From Marinitoga aeolica (GTDB lineage: Bacteria > Thermotogota > Thermotogae > Petrotogales > Petrotogaceae): a stretch of DNA of 64,000 bases. Positions 1 through 8,991 of this stretch are shown here, piece after piece. Location of the stretch: the NCBI RefSeq assembly GCF_029910535.1, contig NZ_CP069362.1:1054001-1118000 (forward strand), written 5' to 3'. How positions within the stretch are numbered: the stretch's first letter is position 1; each line of letters starts with the position of its first letter. A program made the translations under genes and the position numbers. Under the pieces are notes generated by a model. It was not told the origin of the DNA, made no database searches, and saw only the letters and a list, made by a program, of their open reading frames with translations.

Positions 1-1185
1 ACCTTCAGATGAACTTTCAACATTATTTGCAGATTTTAGTATTGCCTTTACAGCTTCATTTAAAGATTCAACCATTTCCGATTCTCTTTCAACTATTTCA
101 GAAAGTGTTTGAACATTAGAATTTACAGCCTCTGATACATTTTCCGTATCATTACTAATCTGTATTGAAGTATCGGCAACCTGTTGAGCTAAGTCTTGCA
201 TTGTATCTATAAGTTCTTTTAAATTATGTGCTGATTCATTAACTGTATTTACAGCTCCTTCAATTTCTTGAACATCTCCTGTTACTCCAAGTAATATTTT
301 TCTAAATTCATCTGTTAAATCATAAAAACCGTCTGTTATTTCTTTAATTTCCGTAGCACCTTCGAATTTGATAGGGTAATCAAAATTCCTCTTTTTATAA
401 TTATTCAATATTTCTAAAATTGTTCTATGCCCTTTTCCATATTCGCCAGTACTCAAATAAGATAATACAAAATAAATTATTCCTGTCACTATTGCTGCTA
501 TTAAATTATTATCAATATAATTAAAGGATAACCATGAAACTAAAATTATAAAAATAGGCATTAATATAATAAATACACTTTTCATTGATTTAAAAATACC
601 CAATGAAAAAATCTTGAAAAATTTCATTTTTTCTATCTTTACATAGGGTTTTTCAGCTGTTAATTTTACTTTTAAATAATTAAATTCTCCATCTTTACCC
701 TTTTCTATAATTTCAACATCAATCTTTTCATTAAAATAATCTGATACTCCTTCAATCAATCCTAAAAAATAATCTGAAAATTCTCTTTTAGATTTATAGA
801 TCAAATAAGATTGTGTAGAAGTTATTGGTTGGTATATAATTCGTGGTGGTAAAATTCCTAATCTTCTTGTCAATAACATATGAATAGTATCCATAGCTGC
901 TAAAAAAGATAATGCACTTGGTTTTTTAAAAAACAATGGATACCATTTTGAAAATGTTTTTATATTTTCTCGTCCAGTTTTTCTCATTACATCTGCTCGT
1001 GAAACGCCTGTACTTTCTGCAATTTCCTTGATAATCTTCTCCAATAGATTTTCATCAAAATCATCTAAAAGTGATCCCTTTTTTTCGGGGTTCACATTAT
1101 TATTTTTTAAAATTTTACTAATTTTCTCATCACCAAATATTTTTTTCCACGTTTCAATCCAGGTAAATACCAGTAATTTTTTCAT
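1..1185 (-). CDS. H-NOX (heme NO/O2-binding) methyl-accepting chemotaxis protein, 3' part outside window
   Basis: Residues 1-395 are visible; the end of the signalling domain lies beyond base 1. Residues 1-180 form an H-NOX heme domain that aligns without gaps at its start to the Thermoanaerobacter tengcongensis protein: Trp9, Asn74, proximal heme ligand His102 (MDTIHMLL), the Y-x-S-x-R heme-propionate motif at 130-134 (YKSKR) and the distal Tyr139 in SDYFLGLIEG. Two membrane segments follow at about 200-250, then the coiled-coil start of an MCP signalling domain. The start is ATG 1185 behind AGAGGTGA. It probably couples O2 (or NO) binding to CheA. The family match is from memory but rests on many identical motif residues. 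Confidence 0.92.
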   Translation of the reverse strand, partial: MKKLLVFTWIETWKKIFGDEKISKILKNNNVNPEKKGSLLDDFDENLLEKIIKEIAESTGVSRADVMRKTGRENIKTFSKWYPLFFKKPSALSFLAAMDTIHMLLTRRLGILPPRIIYQPITSTQSYLIYKSKREFSDYFLGLIEGVSDYFNEKIDVEIIEKGKDGEFNYLKVKLTAEKPYVKIEKMKFFKIFSLGIFKSMKSVFIILMPIFIILVSWLSFNYIDNNLIAAIVTGIIYFVLSYLSTGEYGKGHRTILEILNNYKKRNFDYPIKFEGATEIKEITDGFYDLTDEFRKILLGVTGDVQEIEGAVNTVNESAHNLKELIDTMQDLAQQVADTSIQISNDTENVSEAVNSNVQTLSEIVERESEMVESLNEAVKAILKSANNVESSSEG

Positions 1186-1292
1186 TTTTTCACCTCTTTA
1201 AAGATGTAATTTAACCTTTAAATAATATTTTCTTATTCTAATATAAATTATATCACATTTATTAATTTTTATGATATAATACTTTTTGAACA

Positions 1293-1368
1293 CGGGGAGT
1301 AGCGCAGATGGTAGCGTGTCAAATTCGGGATTTGAAGGTCGCCGGTTCGACTCCGGTCTCCCCGACCA
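1293..1368 (+). tRNA. tRNA-Pro (anticodon CGG)
   Basis: It folds as a complete cloverleaf. The acceptor CGGGGAG pairs with CTCCCCG, the D stem GCGC with GCGT and the anticodon stem TCAAA with TTTGA around loop TTCGGGA (anticodon CGG); the T arm GCCGG/CCGGT encloses TTCGACT. A CCA end is encoded at 1366-1368. A TATAAT -10 box lies at 1275-1280. The next hairpin serves as terminator. Confidence 0.95.
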
Positions 1369-1369
1369 A

Positions 1370-1399
1370 AATAAGCTGGGAAATCCCAGCTTATTTTTT
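1370..1399. terminator. Bidirectional terminator between tRNA-Pro and the adenosine-specific kinase gene
   Basis: An 11-bp stem (AATAAGCTGGG / CCCAGCTTATT) with an AAAT loop is followed by six or more T on the plus strand. On the minus strand it contains the stop codon of the convergent gene. Confidence 0.85.
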
Positions 1400-1882
1400 A
1401 TATCCTGTTATATTTCTTAAAAATTCGTATCTTTTCTTTTTATCTTCTTCTCCCTCAACACCTAATGGAGATTGTCCATCAACAACTCCCATTACTCCTC
1501 TACCTAAATCTGTTTCAGCTACTAATACCTGTAAAGGATTTGCTGTAGCAGCATATATATTTACAATTTCTTGAACTTGTTTTAATCTCGGTAATATATT
1601 AATTGGATATCCATTTCTTATTATTAAAACAAAAAAATGTCCTGCTCCAACATTCTTTGCATTTTCTATTGCAAGATTTGTTAATTCCTCATCATTTCCA
1701 TCAAATCTAATTAGTCTTGGACCACTTGCTTCGTTGAAAGCTAATCCAAATTTCATACCTGGTACTGTTGTCACAATTGTTTCATATATATCTTCTACTG
1801 TTTTTATAAAATGCGATTGGCCCACTATAACATTACAATCTTCTGGAAATTTAATATCTACTGCTTCAAATTTAATGTTCAT
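1391..1882 (-). CDS. Adenosine-specific kinase family protein (PF04008)
   Basis: 163 aa, soluble. The C-terminal stretch with [12 protein letters not shown] and the preceding [10 protein letters not shown] is the hallmark of the small archaeal/bacterial PF04008 family, annotated as adenosine-specific kinase from a Pyrobaculum structure; the reaction itself is little tested in bacteria. The ATG at 1882 overlaps the end of the upstream HD-GYP gene by 11 bases, so the two are translationally coupled. It ends inside the terminator shared with tRNA-Pro. Family assignment is firm, function less so. Confidence 0.82.
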   Translation of the reverse strand: MNIKFEAVDIKFPEDCNVIVGQSHFIKTVEDIYETIVTTVPGMKFGLAFNEASGPRLIRFDGNDEELTNLAIENAKNVGAGHFFVLIIRNGYPINILPRLKQVQEIVNIYAATANPLQVLVAETDLGRGVMGVVDGQSPLGVEGEEDKKKRYEFLRNITGYKK

Positions 1883-4069
1883 TATTTACACCTCCACTTT
1901 TATTTATTTCTATCCAGATTTTATCTATTTCTTTATTATATTTTTTAAATATTTCTAATACATCATATCGAAAATGAGAAGGATTAGTCCTATTATCTCC
2001 TTCTGTAATTATTTTTACGCATTTTTCATGAGAAAAAGCTTCTTTATATGATCTTTTTGCCCTTAATGCATCATATATATCTGCTATTTTTACAATTGCC
2101 GCTTCTAATGGTATTTCATAACATTTTAATCCGTATGGATACCCACTTCCATCACAATTTTCATGATGATATAATGCAATATTTAAAGCAAAATCAAAAC
2201 ATTTATCCCCTGACAACAATCTCTTTGCATAAATAGTATGTTTTTTCATTATTTCAAACTCTTCTTTTGTTAATTTTCCTTCTTTATTTAAAATTTCATA
2301 TGGAACATATACTTTACCAATATCATGTAAAGGTGCAAACTTTTTTATTTTTTCAACTTCTTTTTCATCCAATCCAAGTTTTTGAGCTAAAAATGCTGAA
2401 ATTTCTCCTACTCTATATATGTGTTTTCCTGTTACATCATCATGCCCCTCTGCAACAGAGGCCAATTTCTCTGCAAAATTAAAATATATTTTTTGAATTT
2501 TCTCTATTTCAAATTTTTTATCTAAAAATATTTTTGCAAGATTAACCTGTGCTTTAAATATTTCTATACTTTCTCTTGAAAAAGTTTTACTTTCTGGCGT
2601 TTCCACTGAAATCATAAGGAGCATATTTTCTAATTCTACAACATACGTCATAGCATATTTAAACTTTTTTGTTGCTTCTTTCAACTCTTCATAAATTTTT
2701 TCATCTAAATATAGATTGTCATTTTTAAATATTTCATCATATGTAACTATATTAACTTTTTCTTTAATATGAAAATTTTCTGGACCTGAAAAAATTTCAA
2801 GTAATTTTAATTTATTTATGTCATGACCAATTGCTGTAATATATTTCCATTTTCTATTCACTAAAACTGATATACTTCCATATTTAGCTTCTCTAATGTG
2901 AGAGATCATATATTTTAAAATTGAATTAAAATATTCTTCCATACTTAAATCTTCATTTTCTATAAGACTGATTAGCTTAATAAATTCAAAAAATGCTTCA
3001 TTTACTGATTTTAAATTATTATACATTTTTCTTATTTCTTCTGTCAAAAGATTAAAATTCATTAAGGAAGAAATAGCGTTGTTAATCATTATTTCATAAC
3101 TATTTGCTATTTCTTTTATTTCTTTTATATCATAATTATCTCTGATAACTGGAACTTCTTTTTTTCTTAAATTCACAGAAACATTTTTCATGGATTTTGA
3201 GATTTCAAATATAGGATTTATTATTTTTTTATTTAGAAAATCATTAATTTTATACAAAAATAATAAAACAATCAAAAAAATGATTGTATATATAATAATA
3301 ATTTCCTTTATTACTAATTTAACCAGATCAGATTTATTATAAACATAAAGTATGTATATATCATCTATTATTTTATTATAGAAATATATATTTAATCCTG
3401 TTTTTATAATATGAAAATTATTATCATCTACTATTTTTATAAAACTACGTACATTTTTTATTTCTTTATTATTATATATAACCTCTCCATTTTTCTTGAA
3501 TATATATATTCTATCCATTCTTGGTAAATTTGCTATATTAATAATTCTATCTATAGAATCTTTTTTTAAATCCATACCCAAAACACCTATAACATTATTA
3601 TTTACTTTAATTGCTTTTGAAACAGTTTGAACAATTTTAGTTTTTTCAGGATCAGCAAATGAATTTGTTACAATAACCTTTTCAGGATTTTTTGTAGCTT
3701 TTATATACCAATCTTTTTTCCTCGGATCAAAATCTGGAGGTATTTTTATTTTTGGAGTAACTATTATATCTCCATTTTTATCTGCAAAATAGACGTATAT
3801 TATTTCATCTTTATTATAAAAATATATTTCCCTTAAAATGTCATCTACATTGTCTTTATTTATTTCATAAGTTACTTTAGTTATAAAATCTTCTTTTTTC
3901 TTAAAAAAATACTTAAAGTTTGAAGATATTAATTTTATTTCAAATTTGATTTTTTCAATATTATTATTGATTTCTTTTCTATATGAAATATATGTAAAAA
4001 CGCTTCCAAGAATAAATATAAATAACAAAAAAATTATAACAATTTTTTAAAAAAATCCTTTATACTCAT
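1872..4069 (-). CDS. Membrane Cache-GAF-HD-GYP cyclic-di-GMP phosphodiesterase, N-terminus apparently frameshifted
   Basis: The open frame covers 1872-4028 (718 codons). It contains a Cache-type extracytoplasmic sensor (FDPRKKDWY motif at about 80-90), a membrane segment near 235-262, a GAF-like region at about 350-510 and an HD-GYP domain with HDIGK at 568-572 and [11 protein letters not shown] from 621. Its first codon would be a TTG inside the first membrane helix with no ribosome site. A good ATG lies at 4069 behind AGAGTGAT and reads MSIKDFFKK before a stop. Adding one base in the T7A6 tract joins it to the long frame and restores a normal signal anchor. Either a homopolymer sequencing error or a real slippage/phase-variable tract explains this. 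Predicted to hydrolyse c-di-GMP in response to an extracellular ligand. Confidence 0.85.
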
Positions 4070-4199
4070 TTATATCACTCTACCATCTAAATTTTTATTC
4101 TTTTTTATTATAACACATTTATTTCAATTTTATGTTCTCTTAGTAAAAAAACACTTCTAATACATTTTTAAAATGATCTAAGTTTAATTAAAATTTTTA

Positions 4200-4243
4200 T
4201 CAATAAATTAAAATAACTCCAGCTTTAAAAAGCTGGAGTTATT
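4200..4243 (-). terminator. Terminator of the peroxiredoxin gene
   Basis: A 15-bp perfect stem (AATAACTCCAGCTTT and its complement) is followed on the minus strand by a T-rich stretch. Confidence 0.8.
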
Positions 4244-4257
4244 GGGGATGAATATTA

Positions 4258-4899
4258 TTAATCTTCTAATTTTTTATAAACAAACCACCAATCATAACCT
4301 TCATAATTCTTTAGTCTATCTTTTGCTGATTCTACATCAGATGCTGGAGGTATTATAACTTTATCTCCGATCAATTCATTGTTTGGCCAATTTGCTGGCA
4401 TAGCTGCTTTTGATTTATCTGATAATTGAAGTGCTTTTACAGCTCTTAAAATTTCATCAAGGTTTCTACCTAATTCTGGTGGGTAATAAATAATTGCTCT
4501 TACTACTCCATTTGGATCTACAATAAACACTGCTCTTACCGTATGTGAAGCTGAAGCATGAATCAAACCCAATCTTTCAGCTACTTGTCCTCTATCGTCT
4601 GCGATAACAGGATATTGAATTTCTACACCCATCTTCTCTTTTATCCAATTTATCCAGCTGATATGAGAAAACACTTGATCAATACTTAACCCTATCAATT
4701 CGGTATTTAATTTTTTAAAATCTTCATATCTCTTTTGAAAACCAACAAATTCTGTTGTACATACTGGAGTAAAATCTGCTGGATGACTAAATAATACAAA
4801 CCATTTATCTTTAAAAGCTTCTGGTAATTTCATTTTACCATGTGTTGTTACTACTTCTAATTCTGGGAATTTTTCTCCTATTAATGGAATATTTGCCAT
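4258..4899 (-). CDS. Peroxiredoxin, 1-Cys (Prx6/archaeal) type
   Basis: 213 aa from ATG 4899, chosen because GGAGGTGAT lies just upstream; the ATG 15 bases earlier overlaps that ribosome site. The AhpC/TSA fold is clear: the active-site loop is [12 protein letters not shown] with peroxidatic Cys47, Pro40 and Thr44 in place. No other cysteine exists. Archaeal relatives usually end in a Cys-x-x-x-WWFC segment; here the matching YDWWFVYKK lacks both. It should reduce H2O2 and organic peroxides in the cytoplasm with an external thiol donor. It is monocistronic, with its own promoter and terminator. Confidence 0.93.
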   Translation of the reverse strand: MANIPLIGEKFPELEVVTTHGKMKLPEAFKDKWFVLFSHPADFTPVCTTEFVGFQKRYEDFKKLNTELIGLSIDQVFSHISWINWIKEKMGVEIQYPVIADDRGQVAERLGLIHASASHTVRAVFIVDPNGVVRAIIYYPPELGRNLDEILRAVKALQLSDKSKAAMPANWPNNELIGDKVIIPPASDVESAKDRLKNYEGYDWWFVYKKLED

Positions 4900-4949
4900 T
4901 AATATCACCTCCATAATTCTTATTTTATTTTTGTAATAATTTCATTTTT

Positions 4950-4978
4950 ATTATACAATTAATTTTTATTATTGTCAA
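4950..4978 (-). promoter_or_regulatory. Peroxiredoxin promoter
   Basis: On the minus strand TTGACA (4978-4973) and TATAAT (4955-4950) are separated by 17 bases, matching the sigma-70/SigA consensus exactly. Confidence 0.8.
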
Positions 4979-5046
4979 CAAATTTATGTAAATTATATTT
5001 TTCATATTTATGAATATTTTATATTTTTTTCGTATTAGTCAAAAAT

Positions 5047-5078
5047 ACTTGACATTTTGTCAAGTAAAGTTGTATAAT
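5047..5078 (+). promoter_or_regulatory. Promoter with overlapping palindromic operator for the XRE regulator
   Basis: TTGACA (5049-5054) and TATAAT (5073-5078) are 18 bases apart. The -35 lies inside a perfect inverted repeat ACTTGACA-TTT-TGTCAAGT (5047-5065). That is the expected design for autorepression by the downstream HTH protein. Confidence 0.75.
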
Positions 5079-5097
5079 AATAATAGGAGGGATTCCT

Positions 5098-5337
5098 ATG
5101 AAAAATAAACTAAAGGTTTATAGAGCTATGTTTGATATGACTCAAGAAGAATTGGCAAAAAGAGTAGGTGTATCACGACAAACTATTAATTATATAGAAA
5201 AAGGAAAATATTCACCATCTATATTGTTAGCTTTAAAAATAGCATATATATTTAATTGTAAGGTGGAGGATTTATTTATTTTAGAAAGTGAGGATTTGAA
5301 TGAAGAAAATTCATTTGCATTTAAAGGAGGTAATTAA
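5098..5337 (+). CDS. XRE-family HTH transcriptional regulator
   Basis: 79 aa, essentially one Cro/C1-type helix-turn-helix (residues 5-60; MTQEELAKRVGVSRQTI) with the ending KVEDLFI usual for the small YozG-like regulators. The ribosome site is AGGAGGG. Its stop overlaps the region giving the ribosome site of the next gene, a membrane protein, in the common regulator/membrane-protein pairing. It probably represses its own promoter through the adjacent palindrome. The signal it senses is unknown. Confidence 0.9.
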   Translation: MKNKLKVYRAMFDMTQEELAKRVGVSRQTINYIEKGKYSPSILLALKIAYIFNCKVEDLFILESEDLNEENSFAFKGGN

Positions 5338-5338
5338 A

Positions 5339-5959
5339 ATGAGAAAATATTTGTTTATAATTGAAATTGCTCTTTTATTTTTAATAACAATATTAGTATC
5401 ATTGAATTACTGGTTTTCGTTGTTATATTTAATAGTTATTCTAATAGAAATATATAAAGATATATTTTCAAAAAATATTGATGAAATGGATAGATATTTA
5501 AGGTACAAGACATCAAATATTACATTATATATTGTAATAGGAGTTTCTGCATTCTTTTTAACAATGGATTTTGTTCCAGAAAAAGAACTATTAATCTTTT
5601 ATACATTATTCCCATTATTATTGAAGAATTTATTATACATTGGTTATATGTTTAATAGAGAAAAAGTGATAAAAAGAACTGGGTATACTATATTTCTAAT
5701 ATTAGCATTATTCACTATATTATCACATGGATTTTCTGTAGTAACTTTGATAGAAATGTCACCATGGTTACTGGTATTATTTGCAACGTGGTTAGCAGTT
5801 AGATATAGGATTTTAGGGGCAATAGTTTTTTTTGGTGCAGCAGCTCTTTTAACATTCCTTATATTTAAAAATGAGGTTGATTCTGCACAAATATTAACCT
5901 TTTCATTAATAGTAACCCCTTTATTATTTTTAGGTTTTCAAACTATAAGAAAGGAGTGA
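5339..5959 (+). CDS. Membrane protein of unknown function, partner of the XRE regulator
   Basis: 206 aa from ATG 5339 behind AAAGGAGG (an in-frame upstream ATG lacks a ribosome site). Six hydrophobic segments with few charges make it an integral inner-membrane protein. No catalytic or transport motif was recognised. The operon with an XRE gene resembles Firmicutes pairs in which the membrane protein modulates or is controlled by the regulator. Translation is tightly spaced with its neighbours. Confidence 0.8.
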   Translation: MRKYLFIIEIALLFLITILVSLNYWFSLLYLIVILIEIYKDIFSKNIDEMDRYLRYKTSNITLYIVIGVSAFFLTMDFVPEKELLIFYTLFPLLLKNLLYIGYMFNREKVIKRTGYTIFLILALFTILSHGFSVVTLIEMSPWLLVLFATWLAVRYRILGAIVFFGAAALLTFLIFKNEVDSAQILTFSLIVTPLLFLGFQTIRKE

Positions 5960-5964
5960 GAGAG

Positions 5965-6450
5965 ATGAAAAAAATTATTATTATTTTTATTTTAATCTTA
6001 TCAATATTCTCTTTTTCAGCCACTTTTTCATATTCATTAGGAATAGCCGTATCTGGAGCTTTGTTTCCATATTTTGGTGTCTATTACAACATGGATAATA
6101 TTCAAATTGGTGGGTCTTTAGGGTTTATTTTTGGACCAGATGAAAAAAATCCAGAACAATGGAATTATATGTTTTCTCCATCTTTAAACATTGACTACTT
6201 TGTTACTAACAATCTGTCTATAGGAGTTAACACAAGAGTGCTTATTGTTGTACCATATCAGTATGAACAATTATATATGTCAGGTGTTGGGATAAAATAC
6301 GGAATTCCTGTAATTAACAATAAAATCAATTTATCTGTATCGGGTAATTTTATACTTCCATTCAGTGCCGGAAAAAGAGCATGGGAAAAGGGAAGAGATA
6401 TGAATCCTTTAATACCTATACCGTTTATTCAAGGAGAATATGAGTTTTAA
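5965..6450 (+). CDS. Secreted protein, probable small outer-membrane beta-barrel
   Basis: 161 aa from ATG 5965 (AAGGAG ribosome site; the preceding gene stops 6 bases upstream). A signal peptide (MKKIIIIFILILSIFSFSA) is followed by alternating hydrophobic, glycine and aromatic strands, ending in the terminal phenylalanine (EGEYEF) typical of outer-membrane barrels. The exact family is unknown. Third gene of the XRE operon, which ends at the following terminator. Confidence 0.7.
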   Translation: MKKIIIIFILILSIFSFSATFSYSLGIAVSGALFPYFGVYYNMDNIQIGGSLGFIFGPDEKNPEQWNYMFSPSLNIDYFVTNNLSIGVNTRVLIVVPYQYEQLYMSGVGIKYGIPVINNKINLSVSGNFILPFSAGKRAWEKGRDMNPLIPIPFIQGEYEF

Positions 6451-6480
6451 AAAAGCGAGGCCATTTGCCTCGCTTTTATG
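6451..6480 (+). terminator. Terminator of the XRE operon
   Basis: Stem AAAAGCGAGG / CCTCGCTTTT with a 7-base loop, directly after the stop codon. Confidence 0.85.
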
Positions 6481-6512
6481 TTATAATATTAATATAAGTT
6501 GCTGGAGGTGTA

Positions 6513-8189
6513 ATGATGAAAAAATTGAAACGATTACCAATAGGACGAAGTGATTTTAAAAGCATAATAGAAGATAATATGTATTATATAGATAAAAGCA
6601 TGCTGATAAAAGATATAATAGAAAGTGGTAATGTAGTATTAATAACCAGACCAAGAAGGTTTGGAAAAACATTAAATATGACCATGATGAAATACTTTTT
6701 TAGAAACGATCAGGATAATAAACATTTGTTTGAGGGATTAAAGATATGGGAAGAAAAAGAGATAAGAGAAAAGTATTTAAATAAGTATCCTACAATATTT
6801 ATTTCATTTAAAGATTTAAAACAACCAAATATTGAAGATATGATACTATCTTTAAAAGAGATCATATCAAGTTTATATAATAAATATACATATCTTTTAG
6901 AAACAAAAGAAATAACCCAATGGGATAAAAAGAAAATAGTGGAAATTCTTGATAAAACTGCTAATAAAGCCTCATTTGAAAATAGTATAAAAAATCTAAC
7001 AGAATATTTATATCGCTATTATAAGCAAAAAGTGATATTATTAATAGACGAATACGACACTCCAATACAACAATCATATTTAAACGGATACTATAATGAA
7101 TTCATAAATTTTATGGGAAATATATTAGGAAATGCATTAAAAGACAATGAGTATTTAGAAAAAGGAGTATTAACAGGAATAACAAGAGTAGCAAAAGAAA
7201 GTATATTTACAGGAGTAAATAATCTTCAAGCATCAACAGTATTGAGTGAATTATTCAATGACAAATTTGGATTGACATGGGAAGAAGTAGAAGAAACATT
7301 AAAATATTATGGATTAGAATATGAAAAAGAAAAAGTAATAGAATGGTATAATGGATATAATTTTGGTGGAAAAGAAATATACAATCCATATTCAATAATA
7401 AATCTGGCAAGAAATAATGGTGAAATAAAATACTATTGGATAAACAGCAGTGGAAATGAATTAATAAAACAATTAATAAGACAAAGTACAGCAGAAGTAA
7501 AAACAAAAATAGAAGAATTAATAGAAGGAAAAGAAATAGAAAGTAGTATAGATGAAAATTTAGTATATGGAGATTTAGACAAAAGCACAGAAGAAAGCAT
7601 ATGGACATTATTTCTATTCACAGGATACCTAACCTGGGTAGAACATGTAGGAGAAGAAGGAGAGCCAAAATATAAACTGAGAATAACTAATAAAGAAACA
7701 AAAAGATTCTTTGAGAACACTGTAATAAATATATTAGAAGAAAATAAAATAGAATATGAAAACATATTGTTATTACTAAAGCAAGGTAAAAAAATAGAAT
7801 TTTCTGAAAATTTTAAAAGAATGGTAGAAGAAACAATAAGTTATTTTGATGTAAGTGGAGAAGAACCAGAAAGATTCTATCATGGTTTAATCCTTGGAAT
7901 GATAGTAGGATTAAAAAATAAATATATAATAAAAAGTAATAGAGAAGCGGGATATGGAAGAGCAGATTTAATATTAATACCTAAAGAAAAAACAGAACCG
8001 GGAATAATATTTGAATTCAAAAAATATAGTGTAGACTTTGATAAAGATTTAAAAGACAGTGCGGAAAAAGGATTAAAACAAATAGAAGAAAGAGGTTATG
8101 AAAAGGAAATAAAGAGTTACGGAATAGAAAAAATTATAAAAGTTGCAATTGCTTTTTATAAAAAGAATATAGAAATAATTATAAAATAA
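6513..8189 (+). CDS. AAA-ATPase-like / PD-(D/E)XK nuclease superfamily protein (PF09820 + PF08011)
   Basis: 558 aa. The N-terminal AAA-ATPase-like domain starts with the family signature LPIGRSDFKSII and YYIDKS, with a Walker A variant TRPRRFGKT near residues 46-54 and a Walker B-like LLIDEYDTP. The C-terminal PDDEXK_9 region has GYGRADLILIP ... FEFKKY, a degenerate nuclease core. The family is multicopy in anaerobes and suspected to be mobile or defence-related; no activity is established. The coding strand is far richer in A than its neighbours, suggesting separate ancestry. The start is ATG 6513 or 6516 behind GGAGGTG. It reads directly into the ZIP gene 14 bases later. Confidence 0.88.
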   Translation: MMKKLKRLPIGRSDFKSIIEDNMYYIDKSMLIKDIIESGNVVLITRPRRFGKTLNMTMMKYFFRNDQDNKHLFEGLKIWEEKEIREKYLNKYPTIFISFKDLKQPNIEDMILSLKEIISSLYNKYTYLLETKEITQWDKKKIVEILDKTANKASFENSIKNLTEYLYRYYKQKVILLIDEYDTPIQQSYLNGYYNEFINFMGNILGNALKDNEYLEKGVLTGITRVAKESIFTGVNNLQASTVLSELFNDKFGLTWEEVEETLKYYGLEYEKEKVIEWYNGYNFGGKEIYNPYSIINLARNNGEIKYYWINSSGNELIKQLIRQSTAEVKTKIEELIEGKEIESSIDENLVYGDLDKSTEESIWTLFLFTGYLTWVEHVGEEGEPKYKLRITNKETKRFFENTVINILEENKIEYENILLLLKQGKKIEFSENFKRMVEETISYFDVSGEEPERFYHGLILGMIVGLKNKYIIKSNREAGYGRADLILIPKEKTEPGIIFEFKKYSVDFDKDLKDSAEKGLKQIEERGYEKEIKSYGIEKIIKVAIAFYKKNIEIIIK

Positions 8190-8203
8190 ATGGAGGAGAT
8201 AAG

Positions 8204-8977
8204 ATGGAATTAACTGGAAGTCAAATATTTACTTATGGAGCTTTAGCTAGTTTAATAGCAGGTAGTGCTACTGCCCTTGGAGCCATACCTATATTTTTTA
8301 TGAAAAAACAAATGACAGAAAAACAATTGGATATGGCTTTGGGGTTTGCAGCCGGAGTAATGCTTGCTGCTACAATGTTTTCATTAATTGTTCCAGCAAT
8401 TGACCTTGGTGGTATTACTATAACAGTCATTGGTATTATTGTAGGTGCTGTTATTTTAGAATTAATGGATACTTTTGCACCACATGAACATTTTTTAAAA
8501 GGTCATGAAGGTCCGAACATGGCAGTTGTAAAAAAAGTATGGTTATTTGTTATAGCTATTACTTTACATAATTTTCCAGAAGGTATGGCTGTTGGCGTAA
8601 GTTTTGGTGGTGGTACAACAGAAATGATTAAAAATGGTATTATTGTAGCAACAGCTATTGGAATACAAAATATTCCAGAAGGAACAGCTACTGCAGTTTC
8701 ATTTTTAAAGGCCGGTTATTCTAAAAAACAAGCTTTTTGGTATTCTGCATTTTCTGGATGGGTTGAACCTATAGGTGGAGTTATTGGTGCAGGATTTATT
8801 GTTTTAATGAGACCAGCTTTGCCTTTCTTTCTTGCGTTAGCTGCAGGAGCTATGTTATATGTAATTAGTGATGAAATTATTCCAGAAACACATTCACACG
8901 GTTATGAAAGAGCTGCAACATTCTCTTTAATTACTGGATTTTTGGTAATGATGATTCTTGATAATGCACTTGGATGA
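8204..8977 (+). CDS. ZIP-family divalent metal transporter (ZupT-like)
   Basis: 257 aa, eight predicted membrane helices. Helices IV and V carry the metal-binding signatures HNFPEGMAVGVSFGG and IGIQNIPEGTATAV. Between helices III and IV lies a short His-containing loop (HEHFLKGHEG). Expected to import Zn, Fe or similar cations through the inner membrane. The ribosome site is GGAGG; it is probably cotranscribed with the upstream AAA gene and the downstream EamA transporter. Confidence 0.9.
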   Translation: MELTGSQIFTYGALASLIAGSATALGAIPIFFMKKQMTEKQLDMALGFAAGVMLAATMFSLIVPAIDLGGITITVIGIIVGAVILELMDTFAPHEHFLKGHEGPNMAVVKKVWLFVIAITLHNFPEGMAVGVSFGGGTTEMIKNGIIVATAIGIQNIPEGTATAVSFLKAGYSKKQAFWYSAFSGWVEPIGGVIGAGFIVLMRPALPFFLALAAGAMLYVISDEIIPETHSHGYERAATFSLITGFLVMMILDNALG

Positions 8978-8991
8978 TACGGTGATTATAA

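Noticed and set aside
7255-7765. Minus-strand ORFs opposite the AAA/PD-(D/E)XK gene
   Set aside because: They are Leu/Phe-rich or Ser-rich shadows of the A-rich coding strand, without start signals.
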